Positions 11,923 through 23,640 of a stretch of 28,372 bases of DNA are shown one piece after another. The notes beneath the pieces were generated by a model. The model had not been told where the DNA came from and ran no database searches. It saw only the letters and a program-made list of their open reading frames with translations. Each line of letters begins with the position of its first letter. The stretch's first letter is position 1. Source of the DNA: Suillus spraguei (Eukaryota > Basidiomycota > Agaricomycetes > Boletales > Suillaceae). The DNA is taken from positions 1 through 28,372 of the forward strand of contig JABCPU010000728.1 of NCBI GenBank assembly GCA_016800925.1, written 5' to 3'. A program made the translations under genes and the position numbers.

Positions 11923-13935
11923 TCATGATCCCTTATCAACGTAACTAGTTACAGATGGTCTTTCCCACTCCTTCAAGGTAGCCCGTCCTTCCTCCCCAAT
12001 CACATCCAATGCCCTATCAATATCACTTTCCATAGTCTGTTCAGCGCCAATCGCCATCCTAACACAAAACACCCCATTCAAGTCCGTCTGCGTAATTGCA
12101 ATATCGCTCCGGGCTGCAAGTTGTGCGTAAAATGCCCGGTTCAGAGCGTTCAACTCGAGGTGAGGAAGGGACTTGGGTGCAAGCCTGAAAACTGTCAGTG
12201 CCAGGAACGGTTTTGCGACAAAGCAGAATTGCTCAGATTCCCTTATGCGCTCTACGAACTTGTCGTTGAGTTTGATGCACTGGGATCAATTGTCAATACA
12301 TAAATCACTGTCAAACTTAGCTTGACATACGTCGGTTATGTATTTTTGGAACCCCGCAACCCCACGGGAACGGAGAACAAACCAAAATTTAAGCGATCGA
12401 AACCGCCTGCCAAGGCCAAGATGCCAGTTGCGGTAATCAATCACAGTGCCTAGACATCCATTTCAATGTCGACCCACACTAACTTGCCAAATACACACCA
12501 GCATCCCCGTGTTTCGACCGCAAAAACTCGGGCGTGATGTCTAGTGCATCGGTCAAATGTCTCCGGTGTCGCACCCACAAACAGGAGGCATCGAAATTAA
12601 TAAGACCCCACTGTAGGATATCAGCTCTAGGTCGATATTATGAAATAGGAACTAACCTTGTGGAAATTGGTACAGAACGAGTCTGCATAAGTATTGACGG
12701 CAGAAAGTTGGCATGCTTCGCGATATTCGGGACACACAAGTGCGACGCCTGCCCATGCGGCATCGACGTGCAGCCACAGGAAAGGGTAATTTTTCGCTGC
12801 GTGTAGCAATGAGCTCTTAATCAAGACCAAGTATGTGATCGGTATACGCACCAACGTTAGCAATCTCGTCGAGCCGATCGACAGCACCGGAAGACGTTGT
12901 ACCGATCGTAGCGACTATAAAAACGAATTAACGTGAATTCCATGATATGCATGACGTTGAAGATATACCGATGATGAAAGGGTGAAGCCCGGCATCCACG
13001 TCTTCCTTCAGTGCAACTTCTAGTGTCTCTCCACGCAGTGCAAAGTCATCTTCTGCTGTCACTTCCAGTGCACGAACTTTCAACCCTAGGACAAGCCCAG
13101 CCTTCTTCCCTAGTGAGTGCGTTTGTGTGGTTGTATAGAGCACGAGTTTCTCCATGGTTACTTGAGGGTGCTCACGAATATATCGCGAACGTGCAGCGAC
13201 AGTTGCAATCAACGCAGAGTCAGATGCGCTTGTCTGATGTGTCACAATCGGTATAAATTGGCGATATGAGGGTATCAGAAACAGACACAGACCTGAATAA
13301 CACCCCCGCCGACCTCTGAGATATTGTGAAACGCCTTGTCAAGTCCAAGAATTTGCGCGGTCCAGTCCATGACTACAGCCTCCAGTTCTGTGCATGCAGG
13401 ACTCGCAGACCACTACAACAGTCACAAAGATTGCGGCAGACTTCCTATAGAGAAACGCACATTGAACCCAGGGGTAGGTGCGCTAGATGCGTATAGTTCT
13501 CCAAGTATGCCTTCGAACGTACATGCCGTGGGGAAATAGGCAAAGAATGAAGGATGCTGCCAGTGTGTCAGGCCTGTCAGTCCAAATGAAATCGGTAAAT
13601 CTATGCAAAATCAGAGTCAATTACCAGGAATGATGTACTTTTGATAGTCATCCGCGATGAGTTGAAAGTCTTCGCCCTCCACAGGGGCAGATGCTGAAAT
13701 AGGAATGGGAATGGTGTGGCAGAGAGCACAAGCCGGAATGGAAAGTAGATACCTGGAAGTGCCTTTCTGAGGTAACCTGGCTCCACTTGGGACGAGACAG
13801 GCTTATCTCTTAACGAGATGTAGTAGTCGCATATTCTGTCTATGGCTTGATAACCAGCTCGGCGGAATCTGTGGTACGTCAGATATGAGTAAATACCATA
13901 GGATTAAGGCAGAAAACATACTGCTCGACATCCAT
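11923..13935 (-). CDS. Group II PLP-dependent aromatic amino acid decarboxylase-like enzyme (495 aa)
   Basis: Eleven exons: 13935-13922, 13868-13753, 13693-13625, 13573-13461, 13412-13293, 13233-12969, 12914-12852, 12796-12657, 12610-12499, 12449-12331, 12279-11923; ten GT-AG introns of 46-59 bp; 1488 nt in frame. Order fits DOPA/tyrosine/tryptophan decarboxylases: [26 protein letters not shown] (67-81), the PLP-stacking His in TTTQTHS (H183), LHVDAAWAG with D265 for the pyridine nitrogen, and NFHK with the Schiff-base lysine K300, the last codon of exon 8. The C-terminus carries the usual [12 protein letters not shown] strand. In the mobile catalytic loop [13 protein letters not shown] (326-338), Phe329 stands where human DDC has Tyr332. 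In plant relatives Tyr to Phe turns a decarboxylase into an aldehyde synthase (family knowledge), so the product may be amine or aldehyde. No targeting signal; cytosolic. The first exon is only 14 nt. Confidence 0.93.
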
Positions 13936-15684
13936 GGCGTGACAACGTCAGGAAGATAGTGGTTAAGTATGAACACTTGGAGTCGTTTATCCCATCTTAT
14001 GAGTCACACGAATGTCGTTTGACGCGTGACGCCGGGAAACTTGGGAAGATTTGCAATCCAAGTTAAACTCCCGGCACGAAACTGAACAACGTGCACCGAA
14101 CGTTTGACTATACATAGAACCTACAGACCTCCAGCTGAGGTCGGGGACTTGCCGGTTGGTTGGACTTTCGTGAGACTCTCTGTTCGAGTTTCGCACCTTC
14201 CGAGTCCGCCGGTGGCATCATCGACAGCGATCGCAGGTTGAGTAATTATTGATCAAAAATTTGGCAACTCTCACAATCAAACAATGTATTCGCAGGAATT
14301 CTTGGACAGGTGAGAATGCCAAACTTTGGCAGTTACAACCAACTGTCTTCCTTCTTTTCAATTTGCCTGTGACACCGAGTCTGGACTCTCAGGAGTCTAG
14401 AGCTAAGAGGGAGGTCAAGACGTGGCCATGGTAATAGCGGTATTTTCGCTGCTGCAAAAGAGTGCTTGTTGTTATCATTCATCTACAAATATCTTGCTCA
14501 ACCTTTAAATTCTGTCGGTGTGCACATACTTTCCAATAAGCAGAAACCTGCACTCTTCAAAGTCTATGGTATAGTCACACCATGCTAGGATTCAAGTTTA
14601 TTCACAAGTAAGAATAGCTCAATTCTACTGCCAGGACTTACGCGTTGACGAGTAGTCTACTAGCCCAGACCACGCAACAGTATCTCCAACCGACAGAAAA
14701 TCTTCACGGGCCAGACCAACAACTGAACAGTGTAAGGGGAATCGATTGCGACTGGGGGTGAATGTTTGTCGATGAGCCAACATATAATTGTAGCCAGCAT
14801 TAACAGGTTGTTGCCGATTGATACTAGTAGGATTGACTTTTCGTAATTTCACATCGTTGGCCGGACTACCGGGTCCGGTCCGCACGGCGAGCGAAATGAA
14901 ATTCCTTACTCCGCCGGCATCGGGCATTACTTGTAATGCTACCCCGAGACACATGATTCACCGCAACGCCTGCAAGGTCCTTCAATGTAATGGATTCGCT
15001 TTAGCCTGACATGGAATGAAACCATTGTTACGGCCGCCAGACTACCACGTCCAATGATAGATGAAGTGGACTATTCGTGCAACGTCCCTAATCACATACA
15101 TAATACTTCTCAACGCACCCTCACCGTCCTGATCATGAAGGGCAGTACTTCTGTTTTCGACTGTGGATATGAGCACAAGACCCGTCATTTCTTGCGCCAT
15201 GCCGCTCAATCTCCACAAACCGCGATAGCCATCTTCACCTCAAGTATCTTTGTTCTTTCCATTGGGATACAGTGCATCTTCCCGAGGCCGCGCTGCTGTC
15301 ATTATCTCAACGTTCAACCTCTACATCCGACCAGATACTTCCTGTCCCCCACGCTGCGTCGTTGTGGAGTGCCTTTGCTTGGTATCAAAATAAATGCGCC
15401 AAAGCGGATTTTGATCGATATGAAAATAGCTGTAATAGGTGCACATTTCTAATACCCTCCTCCACTTTATGAGATATCATCTTCAACGCAAGGATGATAA
15501 TACTCCCACAAAGTGGAGGAGTGCCATTACTTTTGCAAACCGCTGTAATATGAATCCAGAAAATTTGACATGAATGAACTCGACGAAACTAGGGGTTGAC
15601 ATAGATGATCAGATCTATTATAAGAATCCAGACTTTCAGTTGTCGTTGCGCATCACAACACTATTATACTAGGAGGTATGATAC
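13936..15684. other. Intergenic stretch, no convincing gene
   Basis: 1.75 kb between decarboxylase start and amidase end, so it must hold the decarboxylase promoter. A minus-strand frame at 14625-14954 (109 codons, ending near a possible donor gtaagtcc) and a plus-strand frame at 15054-15452 (132 codons) have no recognisable domain or consistent splicing. An imperfect inverted repeat lies at 15457-15521. Confidence 0.4.
15457..15521. repeat. Hairpin-forming inverted repeat
   Basis: CTCCTCCACTTT (15457-15468) is exactly inverted at 15510-15521. The inner sequences (atgagatatcatcttcaacg against the complement of cgcaaggatgataatactcc) pair imperfectly, so nearly all of the 65 bp can fold into one hairpin. 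It sits about 160 bp beyond the amidase stop codon. It could be a miniature element, or a structure in the amidase 3' flank. Confidence 0.6.
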
Positions 15685-17791
15685 CTAAGATTTGAGTATG
15701 CGTTCAACTACTTCCTGTGCAGCCAGCACCAAACCGTCGTTGTATATGCGGCTCACCATCTGCAGCGATACAGGAGCCCCTTTAAATTTCGTTGCATCAT
15801 CTGTATGCAAGGGTCAGCTGATGTCATCCAACACGAGAAAAGAGACTAACAAAGGGAGAGGTTGTATTCATCCGACGCGCTCATCGGGCTCGGTGATTCC
15901 TGATATATGTCAATGGCTGGGTCAGCGACGAAACCTGACGGGAAAGCCGTCCCAGGGTAGTCCAGCAAATTCCAGATGGCAGTGTAGCTAATGGGCTATT
16001 AGATGTCTGATGTGAAGCGAGATACCATGACGCACCCCCAGTATTTCGCAGTGTCATGACGGCTGGCTGTACCTGGGAAGGGTGGACAAAGGACGACATC
16101 GACATTTTGGGACCACCAGTGATCGGAGTATTCCCTCCTGTAATTATCACGCCCATTACGCAGCTAATCAAGCTCAGCGTGAGCGACATAGGCAGAAAAA
16201 TGTCGTCTTACTTACCTTCCAAACTTCTGAAGCATCATGATCTCTCACGTGTGGTGGACTAATGACCCACTCTGTCAGGGGAAGCATATCTTCACCACTC
16301 TCCTCCAGAATGCGTCCAACTGTGGCTCCTCCATCCTCGTAGTAGAGCTCGCGCTATTCAAAGGTGAGAGACATTATTGCCACACAGATCACCAGACTTA
16401 CAACTATACTGTATCCGCGATCGTGGTCATACGGAATGTAGTCCACCACCTCAACCTCCGACGAGGCTTCCAGCTTTGCCTTTGCCCACTTCAATGCTCG
16501 AATGGTTGGAGGATGGGGCATCACAACCCCGTCGTGCATCATGATTCCAACACGCAGTTTCTTCTTGGTCAGGTCTGGCACCTTCAGCGGCACTGGCAAC
16601 AAATCTGGGTCCAGGAGTGCAGGGTTGGCTCCAAGGACAGCCTCAAGGAAAAGTCGCATGTCTCGTGCTGAGCGGCACATTGGACCTGTAGAACTATAGA
16701 ATCCATCCTGGCCAGGTTGACTTGGACGATATCAACACTATTACTATTTAATGACAAAGCTTGGTACACTTACTACCATAGGACCCCGTGCTGGGGTGTC
16801 GTCCGACAAGATGGACGGAATCCGTATATACCACAATGGGCAGACGGGGCTCGAATTGATCCGCCACCATCACTTAATTGACAATGCATCAAATTCCGGT
16901 GTTGTGCAGAAGAATACCGACTTACGTGCCCACGCCTATGCAAGAGCCCTTCATGGCAACAAGGGCTGATTCACCGCCCGAAGATCCTCCTGCAGTAAGA
17001 TCCGTGTTGTAGGGATTCAACTAATGAGATTCGAGTCATATAAACGCGTTTTCCACTCGAGAAATGACTCACGACTCGGCCAAAGGTGGACCTGGACTCG
17101 AGGTGCATCAAAGACTGCGGCTGATTCGTCTTGACATAGAAGACTGCGACTATGCTCAACCAACAGAGTAAAATTCCAGGCGTAAATTACATACCTGCCC
17201 CTAGTGAACGCAGAATTCTTGTCATATCGCAGTCTTCGGTTGCAGTCTCGATGGTCGCGAGGAAGCCCGAAGACCCAACAGTTCCCTTGACCGGAAGCAT
17301 GCCCTGACGACGGTCATCTGTATATCATCGCGATTTGGTCGCTCTGCTCTTACTTTTATTGAAATTGGCAATCCATGCAATGGTCCGATGACTTTGCCTT
17401 CTTTACGGAAGTACTCATCCAACTGCTGCGCCTGTTTTATGCCTTCATCGAGGAAGAAGTCGATGAGACAAGCTGTGAGCTGATGAGCTATGGCTGCGCG
17501 TTTTCCAAAGGCAGTGACAGCATCAACTGCAGTCAGCTCTCCAGCGGCGATCTTTTGGCACACGGCAGTTGCATCCAGCTCGGTGATAGCTAGTTCTTGG
17601 GGGGTGAGCAAGCCACAGGTCTCGGGGATGTGGGTAACATCGAGAGGTGGGTCCTCGAGAATCGCCAATGGGAGTCTGAGACTCGCTGGAATCTTGGCTT
17701 CAAGTTGTCCCTGGAAGACGCGAGCTTTTGCCTCGTACGATGCATCGCCCCCTACGCCTTTGATTTTCTCTTTGAATGAAACTGTAGCCAT
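15685..17791 (-). CDS. Amidase-signature family hydrolase (539 aa)
   Basis: Hydrolyses an amide bond by a Ser-cisSer-Lys triad; fungal members resemble acetamidases and fatty-acid amide hydrolases. Exons: 17791-17354, 17303-17195, 17143-17073, 17020-16926, 16872-16777, 16693-16402, 16353-16216, 16163-16036, 15987-15851, 15800-15685; nine GT-AG introns of 48-83 bp; 1620 nt in frame. Seen: HGLPISIK with catalytic K146 at the end of exon 1, GGSSGGES with cis-Ser at 219 (220 the alternative), and GTDGGGSIRAP with nucleophile S243, 24 residues on as in mammalian FAAH. C-terminal blocks include LCPPFPG and WNLLDYPG. All triad residues are present. The acceptor of intron 1 is the second of two AGs; the first would break the frame. 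No membrane anchor is obvious. The substrate is unknown; an amide made nearby is a guess. Confidence 0.93.
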
Positions 17792-18967
17792 TGTTAAGAG
17801 AAGGAGATAAGACAGATATGATTCAGACTTGATTGTGATATATGTATGATCTCGTAACTGAGAGAAGCTTTCACATAGGCCTACTATCTTCTTTGTGGGC
17901 GCATGACATGTCCCGTGCTCGCAGCGATAACGAAATGAAAGTCAGAGAACTAAGATAAGTAGTACGAAGGGTAGACTTGTGATCAGCTGCTTTAATTAAA
18001 CGATAATGGGGAAGAGGCACTAACGGGATATTGGAAAGCCACGTCGCGTGACCTCTGGTCACTGAGTGTTCGGGCCATGCTAATGGACGGTGCACTCCGC
18101 TCGCCCATCTGAAAACGGTCTCGTGGATGGTTCTCGTGATCTGAACTTGGCTAGCAAAGTGCAGCCGGGCTTGGCCCGGGTTGTACAGATATCTAAGCCT
18201 TTATAGTATTATCAATGACGGTGACAACGTTTCCGAGTCTTCCAGTTACCAGTGGTAGGATGGCACGATGAACGAAGATTTACTATAAAGAGAATTCAGG
18301 ATTTACCATGTCTTGAGTCACTTAAAGGAAGAGTTAAAGTCGAGCTTTTGTGCTGCGAGGGCCCGCCGAGCTGATGCATGTGCTGTGGTACTGATAATAT
18401 TGGCATATATGATTTCAGAGTTGGAAGTGCTCAGAAGTCACATGTCACATGAATATATGATCATAAACAGTTCTACGAGTGGCTTCAGTAACTTCGCAAC
18501 CCGATTGCATGTATATTTCCTTTAAATTTCTCTGGAGGTAGGTCAACTGTACGCTCACCATATCCTCGTCTACATCTCGCTGCAGCACATGCAAGTAGTT
18601 CATGATGAAGCTCTTCCTTCATTATCATTAATGTCATCGGCAAATCTGTTCGACTGCAGTGGACAGGTTGTCATTAGAGAACCAACTTGAAGATCTCAGG
18701 TTAGTTCTGCGATACGATGTAGTTATGGCTCGGAGTGAGGTATTTTCTATTGCAGTACAGTGCAAATGGCTGCAAGTATTTTGCTAAGTAGTAGATTTAC
18801 CAATGATCATGGATGACGGAAATGGATCGTCGACAAGGGTATGTGAACAACTGAACTACAAGGAGCATATCATAATTAATGAAGATCCACGTTTCATAGT
18901 ACTACCATTACACGTCAATGCATGGACCAGCCATCCATCCCAACCGCACCACGATGCACATCCAAGC
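17792..18967. other. Intergenic: amidase promoter and SPA2 3' flank
   Basis: No supported gene. A 70-codon plus frame (18313-18525) is unremarkable. A short palindrome CCGGGC-ttg-GCCCGG lies at 18165-18179. No clear TATA box was picked for the amidase. Confidence 0.45.
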
Positions 18968-21900
18968 TCACAACTTCATGAGCCCCTTCATCGCATTCGC
19001 AACCGCAAAGCTTGACTTGGCCATGACCTGCCGCGATTCTTTCGTGACTTCTGGTAGTGTTTGTACCTCGGACAGCTTCCGTGCATGTTCACCTAGCTCC
19101 CGCAGTAGCTCTGCACCTTGTTGTGCAGACGCCGGGGGTAAGTTGTCGCTGCAAACAGCGACGATACTCGACACGATTGTGATGATCTGTGTTAGGTTTT
19201 CGTTTAACGTCGGTGGCGGCACAGGGCTGCGAACGCCGGAAAGGACGCTTTGGATCGCGTAAACGATGGACTCGGTCTGTGCTTCAAGGTAGGGCTGGGG
19301 AGTTGTGCTTGTTAGTCTATAAAACAGATAGGTATGCTAGTAGAGCTGACCTTGAGCTCAGACCAAGCGTCCTCGCCACCTTCAGGCGGTGCCGAATCGT
19401 CGCTGATTGCACCCAATGCACTGGTGATAGGAGATTTGTCAAATATGGGCGGAGGAGAATTTGTGAGTGAACTAGATGGCTCAGATGGTGTTCTTCTGCC
19501 ATGAACATCTGCAAAGCGCGATGCTGCAGTCATAGGGGGTGATACAACATCTTCTGATCGTCTTATGCTGAAGGTAGAACCCTTGCGTTCGAAGCTTGGT
19601 CTCACGTCTTCCGTCGGGCGCGCAGAAGATACATACGACAGTGAGCCAGAGGTTGAAGAAGACATGAACTCCTCTTGCTCAGCCCGACTAGCCTTGCGGA
19701 TGCAGATCATCTTCGCGATCTCTGTCAATGTTACGGAGACATGGCTCGCGGCTGCATCCAATAGGCTCACGGGAGACATGCCGGATGCAGTGGCATGCGT
19801 CTTGGATGCAGCTACAAGGTTAGTCAGGGTAGCCTCGGCGCGCTCGCGGAGAGTGTGTAAGATATCAACGTCAACGTCCGTGCGGGATGGGTGTTGTTCG
19901 TATGCACGGACGTCATCGATAATGGCTGTAGTAGATGTGACAACGGCTTTCATCGGCACTAGAACGCGTGTTGGAGCGCTCGAACGACCAGCTGTCAAAA
20001 GACTATCAATGGCGGACACGAAGGCAGTGACGTGGATGTCGACGAGACCCCCGTCGGGACCCATTGGCAATTGGTCTTCCATCTTGGGCGCCTGTAGGAA
20101 GAGCTGGGATGTTGCTGAAAATATCAAATAAGAACTAAGTGCATCAAAAGAACATCTTTACTGACCTTTGACGCTTCTAAGCTCAGTTTTGGCTTGCTCG
20201 TACTTGCGTTTGTATTCTTTGAGCTGGCTATCCAGATCACGGATCACAGTGAGGTCCGAATCCTTGGCAGTCATCAACTCGTCATTCCTGCGCGACAGAT
20301 CGCCAAGTTCTGACATTAGCCCTTCCATATCAGCACGTAGCTGCTCAATAATTTCGCTGTTGTCCTGCAAAAAGACGTCAAATTTAGCACTATCAACTTC
20401 AAATTACTGACGTACTATCCCGAAGCCAGAACTGCGCTCTTCTTCGAGGCGTTCGCAGCGGTCACGGAGTATCTGCAGTTCTTCCTCGTCGGCCTGTGCC
20501 CGTCTGGCTTCGCGTTCCTTCTCTCTTGCTCGGAGGTCCCGAATATCGTCTAGCTCCCTTTGCAGAGTCTTCATAGCAGATCCGTGCTCATCTGCACGCT
20601 GTAGCTCGATTTAGCAACTATTAGAGGAAAACATCCTCAGAACTTGCCTTTCGGAAACCTTCCAACTCCTCTTCCAGACGGCGTACCGTTTGCTGCGTGT
20701 CCAATTCCCGTTGCTCGAGGTCTCGTTCCAGAATCGTGATACGACTCTGCATCGTGGCAATCTTAAACTCGTAATCTCGCCTCAAACGTTCTTGTTCATC
20801 TCCCGCTGCACTGGGCATCCTTGATCCGCCAATGGACCGATCGGACGTCACCGATGCACGTCCCAGAGAGACTTTGTCATACTCGTCGCTCCTTACGTCC
20901 CCCGCATCCTCATCTTCCGTATGCACGTTCCTCAACCGCGCGCTGAGCCCGTTAAGCCCACCCCGCTGGTCCCAGTGTTCGTGTTCACCGTCGATGGTAT
21001 CAAACTCCCTGACGCCCTCACGCATATCTATGGCTGTTCCAGAGCTCTCCCGCATCTCCCGCCCGTACGGCACTTCAATGTCTTCCTCTGCGATGGTACT
21101 CTTGTTTGGTATAACCATCCCGCTCGTTGCAGTTGCACTCTGCGCATTTGTAGTTCCCGTTGAGTCACTCCGGATACTTGCGGAAGCACTTGGTCTTCGG
21201 GTAAAATCTGCCCCTTGGTCTTGAGAGGCTTTTCGTCGGGATGCATGGGTGTCCTCACTCCGCCGAGTCTCTTCTTCACGTGCACTGCCCCGATCTTCAG
21301 ATGATCGCCCTGTACGGGCGCCGGGTGGGGGTATGGGCATGTCAGGCCGCGGGGACGTGTGGAATTCAGGCGAGGGTACATCGTCATATGCTGATGCGGG
21401 AGACGCTACCCCTGGGTCCTCCATCTGGCACCAGACTTAGCATAGATCAAAAAAATGATTGACAATGAAATCACGTACCTCCGTAAATTCAGGATATCTT
21501 CTCATGATTTCAAAGTAGACATCGCTACAAAGGTCTTCAAACTTGGCACTAGGCAGCGTTGCCAACTTCTGGCGCGCCTGATTCCGCTTGGGATGAAATT
21601 CATCACGCACAGGAAGGAATGGGACTAGAGAAGCGCCTTGGTCAAATAATATATATGACATAGGTCAGGTGACTTACTGTCGTTCTCGGGAGTGTTCCTT
21701 CGACGTCGGACGAGCTCGTCGTACACGTCAGTTGATAGCTCATGGAACTGTTGTCTAGTAAGATTGGTCAACTTTGAGCGTGCGTGAGCCCGTGACTCCT
21801 GCGGAGCTGAAAGTGTGGCATCAGCATCAAATTAAAATCCACATGAAACACCAGACTGCACCTTTCACAAGATAGGACACTAGAAAACTGGCTAACTCGT

Positions 21901-22060
21901 CAAAATGCGTGCGTGCGACCACCCTGGAGTTTACGGCTGGCACAGCCGGGACATTGCCTTTGTCCTTGATCGGACGATAGGACTCGGTGCGGTAATTAGA
22001 TATTCCGGAGAAGGTAGTAGGTGTCGGGGAGGGAGCACGTGAAGAGCGTAGTCGGTTCAT
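18968..22060 (-). CDS. SPA2: SPA2-like polarisome scaffold (907 aa)
   Basis: Scaffold of the hyphal-tip polarisome, which links formin and cell-integrity kinases to polar growth (family knowledge). Exons: 22060-21862, 21806-21678, 21624-21479, 21424-20648, 20598-20416, 20364-20166, 20114-19351, 19294-18968; 2724 nt in one frame. N-terminus: two Spa2-homology (GIT/SHD) repeats, about 75-102 (LTRQQFHELSTDVYDELVRR) and 126-158 (LPSAKFEDLCSDVYFEIMRR), split by an intron. Residues about 160-380 are Ser/Arg/Glu-rich and probably disordered. About 385-545 is a heptad-rich coiled coil. About 550-907 is the helical vinculin-like C-terminal region typical of Spa2 and animal GIT proteins. Intron 4 (20599-20647) starts GC rather than GT (AAG/gcaagt). 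The other six are GT-AG, 51-56 bp. A housekeeping gene, and probably a syntenic anchor. Long plus-strand frames across it are shadows. Confidence 0.92.
20599..20647 (-). other. GC-AG intron in SPA2
   Basis: The donor reads AAG/gcaagt and the acceptor gctacag. Reading through hits a stop 11 codons past the donor. Removing these 49 bp joins two coiled-coil exons in phase 0. The strong match of the remaining donor bases is what is expected for the minor GC-AG class. Confidence 0.75.
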
Positions 22061-22427
22061 GGTGACTTGTTGGTCGTGGTGGTAGTCAGAGGCATACAGC
22101 GTCGATACCTGTGCTGAGTTTGCCAGACGTGTTCACTGTTGGAACTGAAGCCATTCACAATGCTCAAGCCTCATTGCATTTCGGCGCCACGTGATCGGCA
22201 CGCTGTTATGCGCGCTTGAGCGTGACTCATATCATGACCATGCCGTTGGTACTTACATGGGATTAATAGTGGGTGGTGCACGTATGGTGCACATAGCTTG
22301 TTTGCAGGATCTGGGCTTGAACTGCGCACCCTTCTGGACCTCAAACGGTTCACCGACTCATGGCGCCACTGCCAGTAACATACAGTACTACCCATTCATC
22401 TCCCTAAGAGAGCCAGAAGGCTAAAGC
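22061..22427. other. Intergenic: SPA2 promoter region
   Basis: 367 bp between the SPA2 start and the duplicated lectin segment. Both neighbours are on the minus strand. No TATA box or repeat was recognised. Confidence 0.45.
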
Positions 22428-22555
22428 AATCCTGTTCATCAATCGATAACGTACACATGCTACACGACGGAAGCAAACACAACAAGGCGCAGTACATACG
22501 CGGGAACACTTTCAATAGCTTAACCTTTATCACCTCTGCAAGGTAGCACTGGTGC

Positions 22556-23242
22556 CTAGTTGTCAATTGGTTGGAGATCAGAAACCCGGGTGAATTCCCA
22601 CTGCTGACGGGCACTTCCTGAGGTGTGATTCTCGAGTTTCACCTTGTGAATGTTATGAGAAAAAGGCTTTGAAGAAGATCCATTAACTTACTGCACTATC
22701 CTTTGAGCTCGGAATGGCTAGCACTAGGTTGTTGTTCCCGAGAGTGAAGCTGATACTGTACATGCAAGTCATTAAATTAGCAAAAATAGGTTACTGAGCA
22801 CTCACGTAAAAGTATTGTCCGAGCGTCCAACAAGATCAATGAGGAACGCCTGCCTGGTATAAATCACTGGTTCATCCGCATCCTGCCCACGTCCGCGTCA
22901 ACTAACAAGCAAATGAATGAATGAATGCCGATCTAGCACACCTCGCTCGCAACAGCAAAGCATCCGTTACCATTACTGCCTTGATTGTTGGACTGAATGC
23001 TAACAGTTTTGTTGGGGGAACCTGGCTCGTTTTGTCTCTTGATCACCCACTAGTATACGTGACATGTGAGAACAGATAATAAAGTGGGTGCGAACGCGTA
23101 TAGATACCTCTTGAGCCACGGTGCCATTTTTGGTGAATCCTTGGATCTGGTTGCCTTCAGCGGTGCTGTCATTCCTCAGATCAAGCATAAGGTCTCTGCC
23201 AGTGTTTCTGATATTATATACTCCATCGGTGGGAAAAGGCAT
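22556..23242 (-). CDS. Small ricin-B-like (R-type, beta-trefoil) lectin 2 (156 aa)
   Basis: Exons: 23242-23108, 23049-22942, 22882-22806, 22755-22692, 22642-22556; introns 49-59 bp, GT-AG, at the same positions and phases as in lectin 1. The protein opens MPFPTDGVYNIRNTGRDLML, a typical start of fungal trefoil lectins (DGVYxIRNxGxxLxLDL). QEW closes the first lobe (44-46) and QQWEFTRV lies near the C-terminus, so both QxW motifs are kept. It has 5 more N-terminal and 6 more C-terminal residues than lectin 1. No signal peptide, so probably cytosolic. Full frame and conserved promoter suggest it is active. Role: probable glycan-binding defence or storage lectin (family knowledge); ligand unknown. 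Confidence 0.82.
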
Positions 23243-23321
23243 TGTGTAAAAAGTAGGTTGCTAGTAGGATGATTCAAAATAAGACGAGGAACTGATGAAG
23301 GAAAGGTCAAAGAACACTGGA

Positions 23322-23329
23322 CTTTTATA
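23322..23329 (-). promoter_or_regulatory. TATA box of lectin 2
   Basis: TATAAAAG on the minus strand, 79 bp before ATG 23242, matching the lectin 1 promoter in sequence and spacing. Confidence 0.65.
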
Positions 23330-23640
23330 CTGAGCATCTTGGGTTATTATCGACAGATGGGGCCAAGATGGGGCGAAACACAGACATGATGGTAATAGGA
23401 GCTACAAATCTGATTGATGAGAGTCATGAGACTGAGCACGCAATAACCCACTGAGTCCTTTGGATTTGCGTACCATTCTTTCACCAATAATAGCAGTAGT
23501 ACACGACGGTCCCTGCCGCGGTGTTGTTATAATCATGGCCTGGATTCAACAAACGTAACAAGACAGAGGCTTGCCAACGGAGATGAAAGACTAGCGGCAG
23601 CGCGGTGGATATTCCAAGTTCTTACTGCAATTTACGATGA

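Larger units (their letters stand above)
22428..23640 (-). repeat. Duplicated lectin segment, copy 2
   Basis: Counterpart of 7193-8215, same orientation, about 15 kb away. Similarity runs from the 3' flank through all exons and introns to beyond the TATA box. The distal block (gtggatattcc-aagttctt, about 23605-23625) lies farther from the gene than in copy 1, so insertions or deletions separate the promoters upstream of about 23345. No inverted-repeat arms like those of copy 1 are seen here. Confidence 0.8.

Noticed and set aside
14625..14954. 109-codon minus-strand frame between decarboxylase and amidase
   Set aside because: No recognisable domain, and upstream and downstream exons could not be found; kept only as a note in the intergenic entry.
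18165..18179. CCGGGC-ttg-GCCCGG palindrome, with a similar GGCTTGGCC near 25252, as a repeat family
   Set aside because: The shared core is too short to claim homology without a genome search.
19565..20131. 188-codon plus-strand frame inside the SPA2 locus
   Set aside because: Antisense shadow of SPA2 exon 7; no domain, and it runs across the exon 7 splice site.
20832..21224. 130-codon plus-strand frame inside the SPA2 locus
   Set aside because: Shadow of the disordered part of SPA2 exon 4.
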